Shown: positions 9,581 to 18,916, counted from the first letter of the stretch. The stretch: 64,000 nucleotides of DNA from Dermatophilaceae bacterium Soc4.6 (GCA_039889245.1 JAZGVH010000002.1:2976001-3040000), one strand, 5' to 3'. Translations and numbers: made by a program. Notes: generated from the letters alone by a model not told the origin.

Positions 9581-9931
9581 GGCCACGTAGAGCTTGCGCA
9601 GCGTCGACCGGATCTGCCAGGTGGTGCGGTCACCGGCCTTGAGCAGCACGACCACACCGGGGGCCAGCTCGAGCGACGAGCTGCCGCCCTCGGTGTGCAG
9701 GGTCAGGGTCGCGTCGCCCGAGACCACGACGAAGACCTCGTCGACCTCGACGTCGACGACGGTGCCCTCGGTGATCTCCCACAGCCCCACGTGGGTCTCA
9801 CCGAGGCTCACGAGCGTCGTGTCGCCGGTGCGGGGCGTGCCGGCCCGCACGCTCTCGGGGGCGAGGGGGGACGGCTCGAGGTGGGCGGTGAGGACGTCGG
9901 CGGCGAGCAGGCGCGGGTGGGGTGAGGTCAT
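9569..9931 (-). CDS. small cupin-domain protein
   Basis: 120 residues forming a single cupin barrel of the DUF861/ethanolamine-utilisation-like type (THVGLWEITEGTVVDVEVDEVFVV in two parts, then LAPGVVVLLKAGDRTTWQI). The usual metal-binding histidines are largely missing, so it is more likely a binding protein than an enzyme. The ATG at 9931 overlaps the stop of the FAD oxidase gene (ATGA). Genes like this commonly accompany amine oxidases in actinobacterial catabolic loci. Confidence 0.8.
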   Translation of the reverse strand: MTSPHPRLLAADVLTAHLEPSPLAPESVRAGTPRTGDTTLVSLGETHVGLWEITEGTVVDVEVDEVFVVVSGDATLTLHTEGGSSSLELAPGVVVLLKAGDRTTWQIRSTLRKLYVAAPA

Positions 9932-11370
9932 GAGTCGAACCCGAGGCCGAGGCGGTCGAGGACCCGCAGGAACGAGTTGCGTTGCCCCTGCTGGTGATCG
10001 GCCCGGTCGAGCGACCACTTGGTGAGCGCGATGCCGACTCCGGCCAGCGGCTCCGGCGGGAAGGGCAGGGGCAGCTTGCGCACCATCTCGAGTCGCGTGC
10101 GCGGGGTGTCCTGGTCAGTGAGCCGGTCGACCATCACCTGGGCGGCGAAGCGGGTCGCTCCCACGCCGAGACCGGTGAACCCGGCGGCGTAGGCCACCCG
10201 GCCGCGACGGGCCGAGCCGTGGAACGCGGCGAATCGGGTGCAGGTGTCGATCGGGCCCGACCAGCGGTGGCTGAACCGCACCCCCTCGAGCTGCGGGAAG
10301 GTCGTGAGGAAGTGCGAGGCCAGACGCTCGTAGCTGGCGGGCCGCTCCTCGTGCGAGGCGCGGAGACGCCCACCGCGGGGGTAGACCGCGTCGTAGCCGC
10401 CGTAGAGGACCCGGTTGTCCGCGGTCAGGCGCGCGTAGTGGAACTGGTTCGCGAGGTCGGTCAGGCCCTGCCGGTGGTGCCAGCCGATCGCAGCCATCTG
10501 CTCGGTGCTGAGCGGGTCAGTCATCAGCACGTAGTCGTAGACGGGCACCGTGAGGGGCCGTGCGCGGCGCAGGAGTGGGCGAAAGACGTTGGTGGCCAGC
10601 GCGACTCGCTTGGCCCGCACGGTTGCCCGCGCCGTCCGCACCGTCTGCACCTGCTGCCCCGCCAGCCCGGCGGCCCCGTCCAACGCCTCGACCGCAGAGT
10701 GCTCGTGGATCTCGACACCGAGCTCGGCGGCGGCCCTGGCCAGCCCGGCCGCGAGACGCCCGGGGTGCACGAGCACGCAACCCTCACGCTCCCAGGCACC
10801 CGCGAGGAAGATCGGTGAGTCGATCTCGGCCCGGACCGCCGTCGCATCGAGATGGGTCGACGGGTCGGCGGAGACCCAGGGCACCTGGTGCTCCTCGACG
10901 GCCACGGACAAGGACCCGGTGCGCTCGAGCTGGCAGTCGATGCCGAGCGCGGCGACGTCGGCCTCGAGCCCGGCGAGGTTCTCCTCGCCGAGCCGGGCCA
11001 GCTCGTCGTACTCGCCTGGCCAGCGGCTGCGGCCGTTCTCCTCGCCGTGGGTCAGGCTGGCCTCGCAGAAGCCGCCGTTGCGTCCGGAGGCCGCCCAGCC
11101 GATGGTCTGGGCCTCCAGCAGCACCACGCGCAGGCTCGGGTCGCGTCGCTTCGCGATGATGGCCGTCCACAGGCCGCAGTAGCCGCCGCCGACGACGACG
11201 AGATCGGCCACCGTGTCGGCGGTCAACGCCGGGTAGTCGGTCGTCGCTGCGTCGCGCTCCTGGTCCTCGAGCCAGAACACCGCAGACCGGGTCGTGCGCA
11301 ACGACTCCTGCACCAGACCAGGTGCCGGTCGGCGGCGCTCGTAGACGGTGGGCTGCAGGCGTCCGGGCAC
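9928..11370 (-). CDS. FAD-dependent amine oxidase (DAO/PuuB-like)
   Basis: 480-residue member of the D-amino-acid-oxidase fold family, similar in layout to gamma-glutamylputrescine oxidoreductases. The dinucleotide-binding motif is VVVGGGYCGLWTAI at about residues 58-71, followed by ASGRNGGFCEAS, the typical region near the flavin. It should oxidise a secondary or primary amine to imine/aldehyde plus H2O2. The GTG start at 11370 lacks a clear ribosome-binding site, so a start a few codons downstream is possible. It is coupled to the cupin gene and preceded by a palindrome shared with the pucR/mmsA intergenic region. Confidence 0.83.
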   Translation of the reverse strand: MPGRLQPTVYERRRPAPGLVQESLRTTRSAVFWLEDQERDAATTDYPALTADTVADLVVVGGGYCGLWTAIIAKRRDPSLRVVLLEAQTIGWAASGRNGGFCEASLTHGEENGRSRWPGEYDELARLGEENLAGLEADVAALGIDCQLERTGSLSVAVEEHQVPWVSADPSTHLDATAVRAEIDSPIFLAGAWEREGCVLVHPGRLAAGLARAAAELGVEIHEHSAVEALDGAAGLAGQQVQTVRTARATVRAKRVALATNVFRPLLRRARPLTVPVYDYVLMTDPLSTEQMAAIGWHHRQGLTDLANQFHYARLTADNRVLYGGYDAVYPRGGRLRASHEERPASYERLASHFLTTFPQLEGVRFSHRWSGPIDTCTRFAAFHGSARRGRVAYAAGFTGLGVGATRFAAQVMVDRLTDQDTPRTRLEMVRKLPLPFPPEPLAGVGIALTKWSLDRADHQQGQRNSFLRVLDRLGLGFDS

Positions 11371-11434
11371 CCGATCATCATGGCCCCTGCCGAGCGCTGC
11401 GTCTCGAGCAGTTCGTCAGCTCACCGTCCCGACG

Positions 11435-11449
11435 CCGACACTGTGTCGG
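11435..11449. promoter_or_regulatory. palindrome upstream of FAD oxidase, candidate PucR site
   Basis: Perfect palindrome CCGACAC-T-GTGTCGG, 65 nt upstream of the oxidase start. A related copy lies at 6548-6562 in the pucR-mmsA gap. Confidence 0.45.
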
Positions 11450-11503
11450 GCCCTGGGCGGAGCCGACCCGCGGGGGAGGGGGACCAACGGGACGAGGCGC
11501 CGG

Positions 11504-12130
11504 TCAGCGGGAGCGGAGGCAGGTAGCCACGACGTGCAGGTCGCGCACCAGCGCGGCATACTCGACGTCCTGGTGTCGGGAGCGGTGGACGGTCGTCGGG
11601 CGGGCGGTGACCACCACGACGGGCGACGGTGACAGGCGCAGGTGCTCGGGCGCGCTCAGCCGCCGACCGCGGTGCTTGCGCAGACCGATGCCCGGTCCGA
11701 GCACGGCCCGGGTCACCGTCCGACCGAGCAGCACCACGACCTGCGGGCGCACGATCCGCAGCTCGGCGTCGAGATGGGGGCGACAGCTCGCCACCTGCTC
11801 GGGCAGGGGCGCCACGTGACGTGCCGTGGGGTCGTCGCCGTCGAAGCGGCTGTGCTTGACGAGGTTGGTGAAGAACACGGCGTCCGGGTCGATGCCGGCA
11901 TCGGCGAGAGCCCGCCTCATCAGCATCCCCGCTCGTCCGGTGAAGGGACGACCCTCGCGATTCTCCGTGCGCAGCGGCTGCTCGCCGACCACCATGACGC
12001 CCGCCCGTCCGGGGCCCTGGCCCATCACGAGGTGCGTCGCCGTGAGGTGCAGCTCGCACTCGCGACAGTCCAGCGCCTCGGCCCTCAGTGCCGGGAGGTC
12101 GGCGGCGCGGCGCACACCGTCTTCGCCCAT
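11504..12130 (-). CDS. divergent UdgX-like uracil-DNA glycosylase family protein
   Basis: 208 residues of the family 4 / UdgX fold. C22 and C25 (DCRECEL) and C116 (VASCRPHL) fit three of the iron-sulfur ligands, and TNLVKH places His93 where family 4 has its remaining cysteine. The first motif is GEQPL rather than GEQPG. The UdgX R-loop KRRIH is replaced by TARHV, keeping H105 near the place of the covalently reacting His. The C-terminal HPS motif reads ARPTTVHRS. The fold is clear but catalysis is uncertain. ATG at 12130 has GAGGGGGAA upstream. No partner genes adjoin. Confidence 0.75.
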   Translation of the reverse strand: MGEDGVRRAADLPALRAEALDCRECELHLTATHLVMGQGPGRAGVMVVGEQPLRTENREGRPFTGRAGMLMRRALADAGIDPDAVFFTNLVKHSRFDGDDPTARHVAPLPEQVASCRPHLDAELRIVRPQVVVLLGRTVTRAVLGPGIGLRKHRGRRLSAPEHLRLSPSPVVVVTARPTTVHRSRHQDVEYAALVRDLHVVATCLRSR

Positions 12131-12257
12131 GCCGGCTTCCCCCTCGTCGACGACACGGCGAACCCGCGGGTGTCGAGGGAGTCATGGTGTCACGAGGGTG
12201 GGGGGCCGACGAACCCGGAGCGGACCGCTGCCGCGGGCGATCGCCATGGACGGGCAC

Positions 12258-12302
12258 GACGAGAGGGCCCCGACCGCTGGCGGCGGTCGAGGCCCTCTCG
12301 TC
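12258..12302. terminator. strong hairpin ending the oxidase operon
   Basis: Arms 12258-12269 and 12291-12302 are perfect 12-bp complements (GACGAGAGGGCC). The inner GACCGC/GCGGTC extends the stem around a short loop. It lies 55 nt beyond the stop of the large secreted protein gene. Confidence 0.8.
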
Positions 12303-12356
12303 ATGGCGGCGGGTGCGTCCCGGGACCGGTGTCGTCCCCGGGAAGCCCCCGGTCGC

Positions 12357-15059
12357 CTAGAGGGTGATCTTGTTGAGAGCAGACGGCGGGCTGGTCCCCA
12401 TGACTGCACCGCTCCCGTCGACGGCCCTGACCGTCAGCGGCTTCTGCCCACAGGGGGTGGCGTAGGTGCCTCCGAGGTTGCACGCCGGCGGCGGCATCCC
12501 GACCGCAGTGACGGTGAACGATCCCGGAGCGATGAGGGAGACGGTGAGGCCGGCGGCCCCCAGGGTTGCCGGGTCGAAGGTCGTCCCCGCCTCGGTGAGG
12601 TAGGGCATCAGCTTCATCGAGGCCACGGCGGGGTCGGTCGATGTCGCCGTGATCACCAGCCGTTGCTTCCCCGTCCGGTAGATGTTGTTGAGGGTGATGT
12701 TGGTCGGGACGAACGGGGCCACGACCACCTTGACCGTCGTCGGCGACGACGTGCCGTTGACGTTGGTCGCCGTCACCGAGAAGGTGTAGGTCCCCGCCGC
12801 CGTCGGCGTGAACTGCAGGGTCGACGTCCCGGCCGGTGTGGCCGCCGCAGGGGCCTGGCTCAGAGCCGGGGTCCCCGGGCCGGCCGTCTGCGCCCACGCC
12901 CAGGTGGGTGTCGGGTTCGACGTGCTCGTGGCGGTGAGCGTCACGAGGTTGTTGGCCGTGACGTTGTTCTGGTCGGCGATCGGGCTGATCGCCGGAGGCG
13001 GAGCCCTGGTGACGGTGATCGTCGAGCTGACGGTCGAGTCGCCGCACACGTTCGACGCGCTGAAGCTGACGTAGTAGGTCCCGTCGGCCAAGCCGGTCGC
13101 GTTGAACGTCGGTGTCGGGGTCGTCGCCCCGGTGAGGGCGCCGTTGAGGTTGGTGCCCCCGGCGGTCGTCCCCGCGGTCCACTGCAGCGTGACCGGTGTG
13201 GTGACCCCTGTGGCGAGGCTGCCCGAGAGCTTGATCGAGCTCCCGTTGGCCACCGAGTACGGCGCCCCGTTGAGGGTGGGCGACGTGCAGGTGACCGCCG
13301 GTGGTGCGACGCTGCTGGGCCAGGGGCTGAGGACCCCGGCCTGGGTGCCGGTGATGCTCTGGTACCCGCCGTAGGCGAGGAACGGGATGGTGTTGAAGTT
13401 GTTCTCGGGGACGGGGGTTCCCGGCACGTTCTCCGGGAAGATGTACTCACCGATGGGGGCGTGGTACTGCCCGTAGTAGATCCCGTTCGCGGTGGTCTGG
13501 GCGCCCGGTGTGCCGGGGACCTGGCTGTTGGCGTTGGGGATGATCGTGCCCGGGTTGAACTGCGAGAGGCCGGTGACGACCGCCCGCACCTCACGGGTGG
13601 GTGGGATGAACTGGCCCGCCGGCGGCGGGGTGCAGGACTTGGTGGTGGCGGCCGACGCCGTGCACGGGGGCCGGAAGCGCCAGCGCCCGCGGACCGCCCC
13701 GGTGGGCGGGCCCTGGTCGGGCAGGATGGTGCCCCACTCCCGGTCGGTCGTCGCCCCGGTCGTCGGGTTGATGTCGATGCCGTAGAGGCGGATGAGGCGG
13801 GTCTCGTCGGTCGCCATCCCCTCGAACTTGGTGCGGATGGCGGCCTCCCCGGCGCCGAAGACGGTCAGGCCACCGGTGCCGATGAGCGAGACCTCGATCG
13901 AGACGTACGCCGGGTCGACTCCGGGCTGCGTGTAGATGCCCAAGCTGGCGGTGATGGTGTGGGCCGAGACGTAGCCCCCGGCGCCGTCCTGCTCGAGGCT
14001 CCCCGCGAAGGTGACGTAGTCGCCGACCTCGAAGGGGGCCTGCTTCTGCGGGTCAGCGCAGGCACCGCGCGCGCAGGTGCCCGCCTTGACGTCGGCGGGG
14101 GTGTCCATCCGGAACAGTGTGTAGAAGGCGCCACTGATCGGCAGGGCGGGCTGGGGGGTGATCCCCGAGGTGTCGCTACCCGTGTAGATCGGTCGGTTGT
14201 AACTCGGGCACTGAGGGTCGTCGGGGTTACCGGGCACGTTGGGATCGGCCGTGACCCGGGGGATGCACATGGGGAACCCGGTCTCGGCGAGGATGGTCGG
14301 GTTGTCCTGGTCGACCTGGAAGCGGTCGTCGGGTGTCCCGGCGCGCCCGTAGCGGCCGCTGCCGGCGGCGCCGTTCTGGTCCAGCGCGGTCGAGTTCGAT
14401 GGGTCGTTGATGCCCACCCGGGTGCCCGTGCCCTGGACACCGGGGCGACCACCGACCTCCATCTGGCCGTTGGCGTAGTCGATGTAGCTGATGTATCCGG
14501 TGCCGGAGTTGAGCTCCTGCTGGGTGATGTGGACGAGCCCGGCGATGTACCGGTCACTCGTGCCGTTGATCACCCGGTTGCCGATGACGTTGACCTCGTA
14601 GGTCGTCGGGGGCCTGGGGGTGTCGCCGAGGGCCATCCCGGTCTGGGTGGGGCCGTACGGCGAAGGCGCGTGGGTGAAAAGCTCCTGCCACGTGAGGGCG
14701 TTCGCAGGGAGGATGACGACGGTCTCCCGCGGGATGACCACGGTATGGCCGTTGACCACGAGCGTGCCGCCCGAGTGGGCGTCCGTCTCCGTGCCCTGGG
14801 TCAGGGTCGCCGACTGGATGAAGCCGGTGATGTCGAACTGGGTGCTCGAGGCCACCGCGGGGATCACGGCAGCGGGGATGGCCGCACCGAGGGCACCGGC
14901 TCCCCCGCCGCTGGCGGCGAGGGCGGCACTCACGGCCAGGATGCCGACCGCCGACCAGGCGGGCCGTCGCCGCCTGTGGGGCGGTGGGGGGGAGCCGTCT
15001 CCCCCGTCGCTGGGTGGGGCGGTGAACCGCCTACTGAGTATGTCCAGGTGTCGCACCAT
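12357..15059 (-). CDS. large secreted protein with Ig/PKD-like domains
   Basis: About 900 residues. A basic N-terminus (HRRRRPAWS) leads to a signal segment (AVGILAVSAALAA). Residues ~70-530 are a beta-rich region I cannot assign; it contains Cys pairs (FPMCIPR, DDPQCPSYN, GTCARGACA). Two Ig/PKD-like domains at about 580-780 follow (DGTYYVSFSASNVCG, AGTYTFSVTATNVNG), then a last beta domain. It closes an operon behind the multicopper oxidase and membrane protein and is probably an extracellular partner or scaffold. ATG 15059 has GAAGG 8 nt upstream. An alternative ATG at 15095 forms an ATGA overlap with the read-through end of the preceding gene. Confidence 0.75.
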   Translation of the reverse strand: MVRHLDILSRRFTAPPSDGGDGSPPPPHRRRRPAWSAVGILAVSAALAASGGGAGALGAAIPAAVIPAVASSTQFDITGFIQSATLTQGTETDAHSGGTLVVNGHTVVIPRETVVILPANALTWQELFTHAPSPYGPTQTGMALGDTPRPPTTYEVNVIGNRVINGTSDRYIAGLVHITQQELNSGTGYISYIDYANGQMEVGGRPGVQGTGTRVGINDPSNSTALDQNGAAGSGRYGRAGTPDDRFQVDQDNPTILAETGFPMCIPRVTADPNVPGNPDDPQCPSYNRPIYTGSDTSGITPQPALPISGAFYTLFRMDTPADVKAGTCARGACADPQKQAPFEVGDYVTFAGSLEQDGAGGYVSAHTITASLGIYTQPGVDPAYVSIEVSLIGTGGLTVFGAGEAAIRTKFEGMATDETRLIRLYGIDINPTTGATTDREWGTILPDQGPPTGAVRGRWRFRPPCTASAATTKSCTPPPAGQFIPPTREVRAVVTGLSQFNPGTIIPNANSQVPGTPGAQTTANGIYYGQYHAPIGEYIFPENVPGTPVPENNFNTIPFLAYGGYQSITGTQAGVLSPWPSSVAPPAVTCTSPTLNGAPYSVANGSSIKLSGSLATGVTTPVTLQWTAGTTAGGTNLNGALTGATTPTPTFNATGLADGTYYVSFSASNVCGDSTVSSTITVTRAPPPAISPIADQNNVTANNLVTLTATSTSNPTPTWAWAQTAGPGTPALSQAPAAATPAGTSTLQFTPTAAGTYTFSVTATNVNGTSSPTTVKVVVAPFVPTNITLNNIYRTGKQRLVITATSTDPAVASMKLMPYLTEAGTTFDPATLGAAGLTVSLIAPGSFTVTAVGMPPPACNLGGTYATPCGQKPLTVRAVDGSGAVMGTSPPSALNKITL

Positions 15060-15166
15060 GATCGTCGCCTTCTTCTCCTGCGTGGGTCGAGTCATTCGTG
15101 GATGTGGTCGTGGTCGTGGTTGTGGTTGTGGGCCAGGAAGTGCAGGTGTCTCGCCGGACGCTTCGG

Positions 15167-16333
15167 TCACATCGGGCCGAACCCGAGCCCGAGGGTCTGG
15201 AGCGCCACCGTCGTGAGCGAGATGACGGCGAGCAGGCTGGCCGCGCGGCGGGCGGGTGACAGCTCGGGCAGCAGGCGCAGCCGGCTCCCCTCGCCGAGGC
15301 ACGCGAGGGCCGCGAGCAGGGCGCCGAGCTCGAGCAGGCAGGACACGACGTCGGCCGCACCCACCGGCTCTCGAGCGCCGCCACCGGGCCCGAACGGCAG
15401 GCCGAGGACCCGCGACCACGCCCAGACGACGAGCGGGCCTCCCGAGACCAGCACGGTCAGCACGAGCTGGGTCGACCGGTCGGGTCGCCCGGGCCCCAGC
15501 AGCAGCACCGATGCCAGGGCCCCTTCGGCGAGGCAGAGGACGACGAAGAACACGCCCGCCGCCGGCCACTCGGCGAGGTGCTCCGGGAGCACGGCCGCGT
15601 GGATGACGCCGGTGCCGACGAGGGCCAGCGCGAGCAGCAGCCGGACGTCGGGTGCGAGACCGGCCCGGTCCTGGGGCTCCCACGGGGACTGCCGGAGGAA
15701 CCGCCAACCGGAGTCACCCCCCCCGCGCCCCACGAGATCGAGCCGACCCCCCCGGATCGCGATGACCCAGATCGTGACGACGAGGTTGGTCACAAGGATG
15801 ACCCCAGCACCGAACCCGAGGGCCCTGAGCTGGAGGGCCATGGTGGCGTGCTGCATCCGCTCCAGACAGTCCGGGCCGGAGCACATTCCGCCGTTCCCGG
15901 TCGTCATCATCACGTTCTCGCGGGTCTGCAGGACGTAGTCGTAGACCGCGCTGAGGGCCACCTGCATCAGACCTGCGACGGTGCCGAACGCGACCACGAG
16001 GAGCCACGAGATGAGGAAGCCGAACCGGCCGCGGGTCCTGCCGAGCAGGCGGCGTGCCACCTGCACGGCGACCAGGACCGCGAGCGTCGCGAACGGGAGC
16101 GTGAGGAGCGAGTCGCGCCACCAGCTGAGAAAGGGCTGCTGGGTGCGCTCGACTGCCCCGACGGCCCCACGCAGGACGACCATCCAGAAGGAGTTGGCGA
16201 GGGCGAGGGCCACCGCGAGCGGGACGACCGTGCCCCAGGGAACCCGGGCACGGGTGGACCGGGCCCCCGTCCCCGTGGTCGCGGTCGTCGTCACCCTGAC
16301 GGCCGTGGGGGGACGGCGCGTGACCACGCTCAT
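15167..16333 (-). CDS. polytopic membrane protein, possible His-rich readthrough tail
   Basis: 388 residues with about nine transmembrane helices. A loop between helices 3 and 4 holds Met, Cys and His (MMTTGNGGMCSGPDCLERMQ), and a helix end reads VIHAAVLPEHLAEW; both could touch metal. The function is unknown. The ATG at 16333 overlaps the multicopper oxidase stop (ATGA), so it is co-translated and likely serves the oxidase, for example in copper or electron handling. After the TGA at 15167-15169 the same frame stays open to 15092 and encodes a tail with eight histidines. That extension ends in ATGA with a possible start of the next gene. Confidence 0.78.
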   Translation of the reverse strand: MSVVTRRPPTAVRVTTTATTGTGARSTRARVPWGTVVPLAVALALANSFWMVVLRGAVGAVERTQQPFLSWWRDSLLTLPFATLAVLVAVQVARRLLGRTRGRFGFLISWLLVVAFGTVAGLMQVALSAVYDYVLQTRENVMMTTGNGGMCSGPDCLERMQHATMALQLRALGFGAGVILVTNLVVTIWVIAIRGGRLDLVGRGGGDSGWRFLRQSPWEPQDRAGLAPDVRLLLALALVGTGVIHAAVLPEHLAEWPAAGVFFVVLCLAEGALASVLLLGPGRPDRSTQLVLTVLVSGGPLVVWAWSRVLGLPFGPGGGAREPVGAADVVSCLLELGALLAALACLGEGSRLRLLPELSPARRAASLLAVISLTTVALQTLGLGFGPM

Positions 16334-18642
16334 GGCGTGATCTCCCACCCGAACATCATGGCGTGGTCCTCGTGGGCGAGGTTGTGGCAGTGCGCGACGT
16401 AGGGCCCGACGAAGTCGCGGAAGCCGCGGTAGACGATGACCGACTCGCCGGGGTCGAGCGCGACGAGATCCTCGCGGGAGACGTCCTCGGGGTGCGACGT
16501 GTCGCCGCCCGCCGTGACGTCTTTGCCGTTGCGCATGACGGTGCGGTGTTCCTCCATGTGCAGGTGGAAGGGGTGGACCCAGCCACCACCGCCGTTGCGG
16601 ATCTCCCAGAGGTTGAAGCTGTTCTTCGGCTGCTGGGCCAGCGGAGTGAGACCGGCGGGGTTCTTCAGGCTCGTGGCCACGGTGTCGGGGGTGAAGGGCT
16701 GGCTGTTGATGAGCCACTCGATCTCCCCGCCACCGCTGCCCCGCTCGACCTCGAAGATGCTGCGGTTGTCGAGCATGCTCTGCCAGTTGCTCGGCAGCGG
16801 CGGTAGCCCGCGCAGCGGCGTCATCGGGCCGGGCATCACGCTGTTGTCCGGGGCGACGTCGCCGATGATGATCTTCATGATCGGCACGACGTACTTCGGG
16901 TCCGGGGAGAACCGCGAGGAGTTGGACCACATCCGCCCGTCGGGCATCTTCATGACGTTGGTGAGGTAGATGACGTCGCCCTTGGTGGTGGGTGTGCCGT
17001 CCTGGTACTTGGTGAAGTCGACGATGAACTCCCGACGCTTGGCCGGCCACAGCTCGAACGAGTCTCGGGTGATGGGGAAGGGCAGCAGGCCGCCGTCGGA
17101 GGCGATCTGGGTGAACTGCATGCACTGCTGCGCGTCGGGGATCCGGTACTGGCCCTCGAGCTCGGTGCCGCCGTAGCCGAGCGACGCCGCCGACTTCGGG
17201 CCCTGGGTCGAGCTCATGAGCTTGAGCTCGTAGATGCGCGAGACGGACGCGTCGAGGAACCGAAGGCGGTACTTGCGCCGCTTGACCTTCATCACGGGGT
17301 ACGCCGTGCCGTTGACCGTGAAGATGTCACCGACGAAGCCGTGGCTGGGCATGTGCTTGTAGAAGGTCTTACCCCACCACTCCGGGTGCGTCGAGGGGTT
17401 CTTGGCGGCGGGGTAGTCGCCGTTGATGTCGTGGATGTCGAGGTGGGTCGTCACCCCGTCGTCCAGGCGGGCGTCGAAGAGCACCAGGGGCACGTCGTAG
17501 TTGACGTCGAACGAGCCGTCGAGGTGGTTCTTGCGGACCCCCGGCAGGCGCAGCCCCTGCCGCTCGTCCCCCATGTCCATGCCGCCCTTGGGGTCGTAGA
17601 TCGGGTAGATCCCGACCATCCCCTTGTAGACGTTGGCGCCGGTGTGGTCCATGCGGTGGTCGTGGAACCAGAAGAAGCTCTGCTTCTCCCGGTCGTCGTT
17701 CCCGGCGGGCCAGTTGAGGTAGAGGTTGTCCACCCAGGCCTGCGGCATGTAGCCGTTGTTGAGCGGCCCCCGCGTGCGGGAGTAGTGCGGGTTGCCGTCG
17801 CTCTCCGGCGCCGTGTGGGCGTTGTGGAGGTGGGTGAGGAACGAGTAGTCGGGGGAGCCGAAGTCCTGTCGGTCGAGGCCGAGCGGGTTCTCATCGAGGC
17901 GGTTGATGAAGCGCACCAGGGCCGGCTTGCCGTACTCCGCGTTGATCCGCGGTCCGGGGAAGGTGCCGTTGAAGCCGTAGATGGTGCTGGCGGGCAGGGC
18001 CCGTCTGGTGCCGGCGGCGTAGGTGTTGCCGGCGGCGTCGAAGGAGACCGTCGGGCGGCCGCTGGAGTTGATCGGCAGGACCTGGGAGGTCGTGAAGCTG
18101 TGCTGGCGCACGAGGCACTCGATCTTGTAGACGATCGGGTCGGGGCAGCCGATCTGGTTGGGCCAGATCTGGTGGCCCTCGTTGCCGATGGAGTTCTGCT
18201 GGTAGTAGGCCGGCCCGGGAGGCTGGGCCCAGGCGCTGAACTCCGACACCGGTGTCGGAGCCAGGGCCTGGGGGATCGGGAGGGGGTCCCGGAAGGGCGA
18301 GACGATGAGGGGGCTGGTCGGGAAGTCCTCGAGATAGAGCAGAGCGTCGCCGATCGCCGTCGACGCGGCGGCGAACGCCCCGTCAGCCGAAAGCAGGCCA
18401 CGCTGGGCGAGGAACGGGACCCCGAAGCCCTGGGCCGCCGCGACGGCCAGGCCCAGGCCCCCTGCTGCACCGAAGCGCAGGAGGGTGCGTCGGGGGATCC
18501 CGATGACGGGCTCCGGGGACGGCGGGGCGAGGAGGTCTGACGGCGCGACGCTCGTCAGGTCCAGCTGACGCGGGAGGGCGGCCGACCGTGAGGTGGCGCG
18601 CTGCTCGCCGGGCTCGGACTCGTCGTGGTTCTTGACAGTCAT
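16330..18642 (-). CDS. Tat-exported multicopper oxidase
   Basis: 770 residues. A twin-arginine signal lies near residues 50-75 (PRRTLLRFGAAGGLGLAVAA). Four copper-ligand motifs are present in order: HLHNAH (~271), WFHDHRMDHTG (~331), HPFHLHMEEH (~687) and HCHNLAHEDHAMM (~751), the last giving type-1 Cys/His and an axial Met. The layout fits CotA/bilirubin-oxidase-like three-domain oxidases with a long insert between domains. These oxidise phenols, bilirubin or metal ions such as Mn(II) with O2. The start ATG has GGAG 6 nt upstream. First gene of a leftward operon; a direct repeat with 11-bp period sits 104-120 nt upstream. Confidence 0.9.
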   Translation of the reverse strand: MTVKNHDESEPGEQRATSRSAALPRQLDLTSVAPSDLLAPPSPEPVIGIPRRTLLRFGAAGGLGLAVAAAQGFGVPFLAQRGLLSADGAFAAASTAIGDALLYLEDFPTSPLIVSPFRDPLPIPQALAPTPVSEFSAWAQPPGPAYYQQNSIGNEGHQIWPNQIGCPDPIVYKIECLVRQHSFTTSQVLPINSSGRPTVSFDAAGNTYAAGTRRALPASTIYGFNGTFPGPRINAEYGKPALVRFINRLDENPLGLDRQDFGSPDYSFLTHLHNAHTAPESDGNPHYSRTRGPLNNGYMPQAWVDNLYLNWPAGNDDREKQSFFWFHDHRMDHTGANVYKGMVGIYPIYDPKGGMDMGDERQGLRLPGVRKNHLDGSFDVNYDVPLVLFDARLDDGVTTHLDIHDINGDYPAAKNPSTHPEWWGKTFYKHMPSHGFVGDIFTVNGTAYPVMKVKRRKYRLRFLDASVSRIYELKLMSSTQGPKSAASLGYGGTELEGQYRIPDAQQCMQFTQIASDGGLLPFPITRDSFELWPAKRREFIVDFTKYQDGTPTTKGDVIYLTNVMKMPDGRMWSNSSRFSPDPKYVVPIMKIIIGDVAPDNSVMPGPMTPLRGLPPLPSNWQSMLDNRSIFEVERGSGGGEIEWLINSQPFTPDTVATSLKNPAGLTPLAQQPKNSFNLWEIRNGGGGWVHPFHLHMEEHRTVMRNGKDVTAGGDTSHPEDVSREDLVALDPGESVIVYRGFRDFVGPYVAHCHNLAHEDHAMMFGWEITP

Positions 18643-18745
18643 GGCATGCTCCGTGTTGGTGGTGTTGTTGGAGTCGAGGCGGGTGTTCGCGACGCTCTCC
18701 GGCGGTCGTTCCGGTCCTGCATCAACTCGAAGCGTGGCCCGGGGG

Positions 18746-18762
18746 CCTTGAAAAAACCTTGA
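18746..18762 (-). promoter_or_regulatory. 11-bp-period direct repeat upstream of oxidase operon
   Basis: On the minus strand, TCAAGG-N5-TCAAGG with half-sites exactly 11 bp apart. Eight nt after the second heptamer comes CACGCT, a weak -10-like hexamer. Repeats of this period, placed just upstream of the -10, are the known architecture for SARP-type activators, and a SARP-like gene lies at 27489-28382. Related sites occur at 24789-24805 and 25309-25325. Confidence 0.5.
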
Positions 18763-18916
18763 GCCAGAAGGGTTCTCAGCCCCGGCTCAACGACTGACCC
18801 GAGGCGCAGCAGCTGCCCAGCCCGCGAGCGCACCGGCTGCGGTCAGGCCACGCCGCGGTCTACTCCGTTCCAGCACTGGGCGACCCTGAGTCGCGTACTG
18901 TTGGTGCGAAGGGACG

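Noticed and set aside
11826-15938. Plus-strand open frame of 1370 codons opposite the secreted protein and membrane protein genes
   Set aside because: It is antisense to well-supported genes, is Arg/Gly/Asp-rich without domains, and arises from GC bias at third positions.
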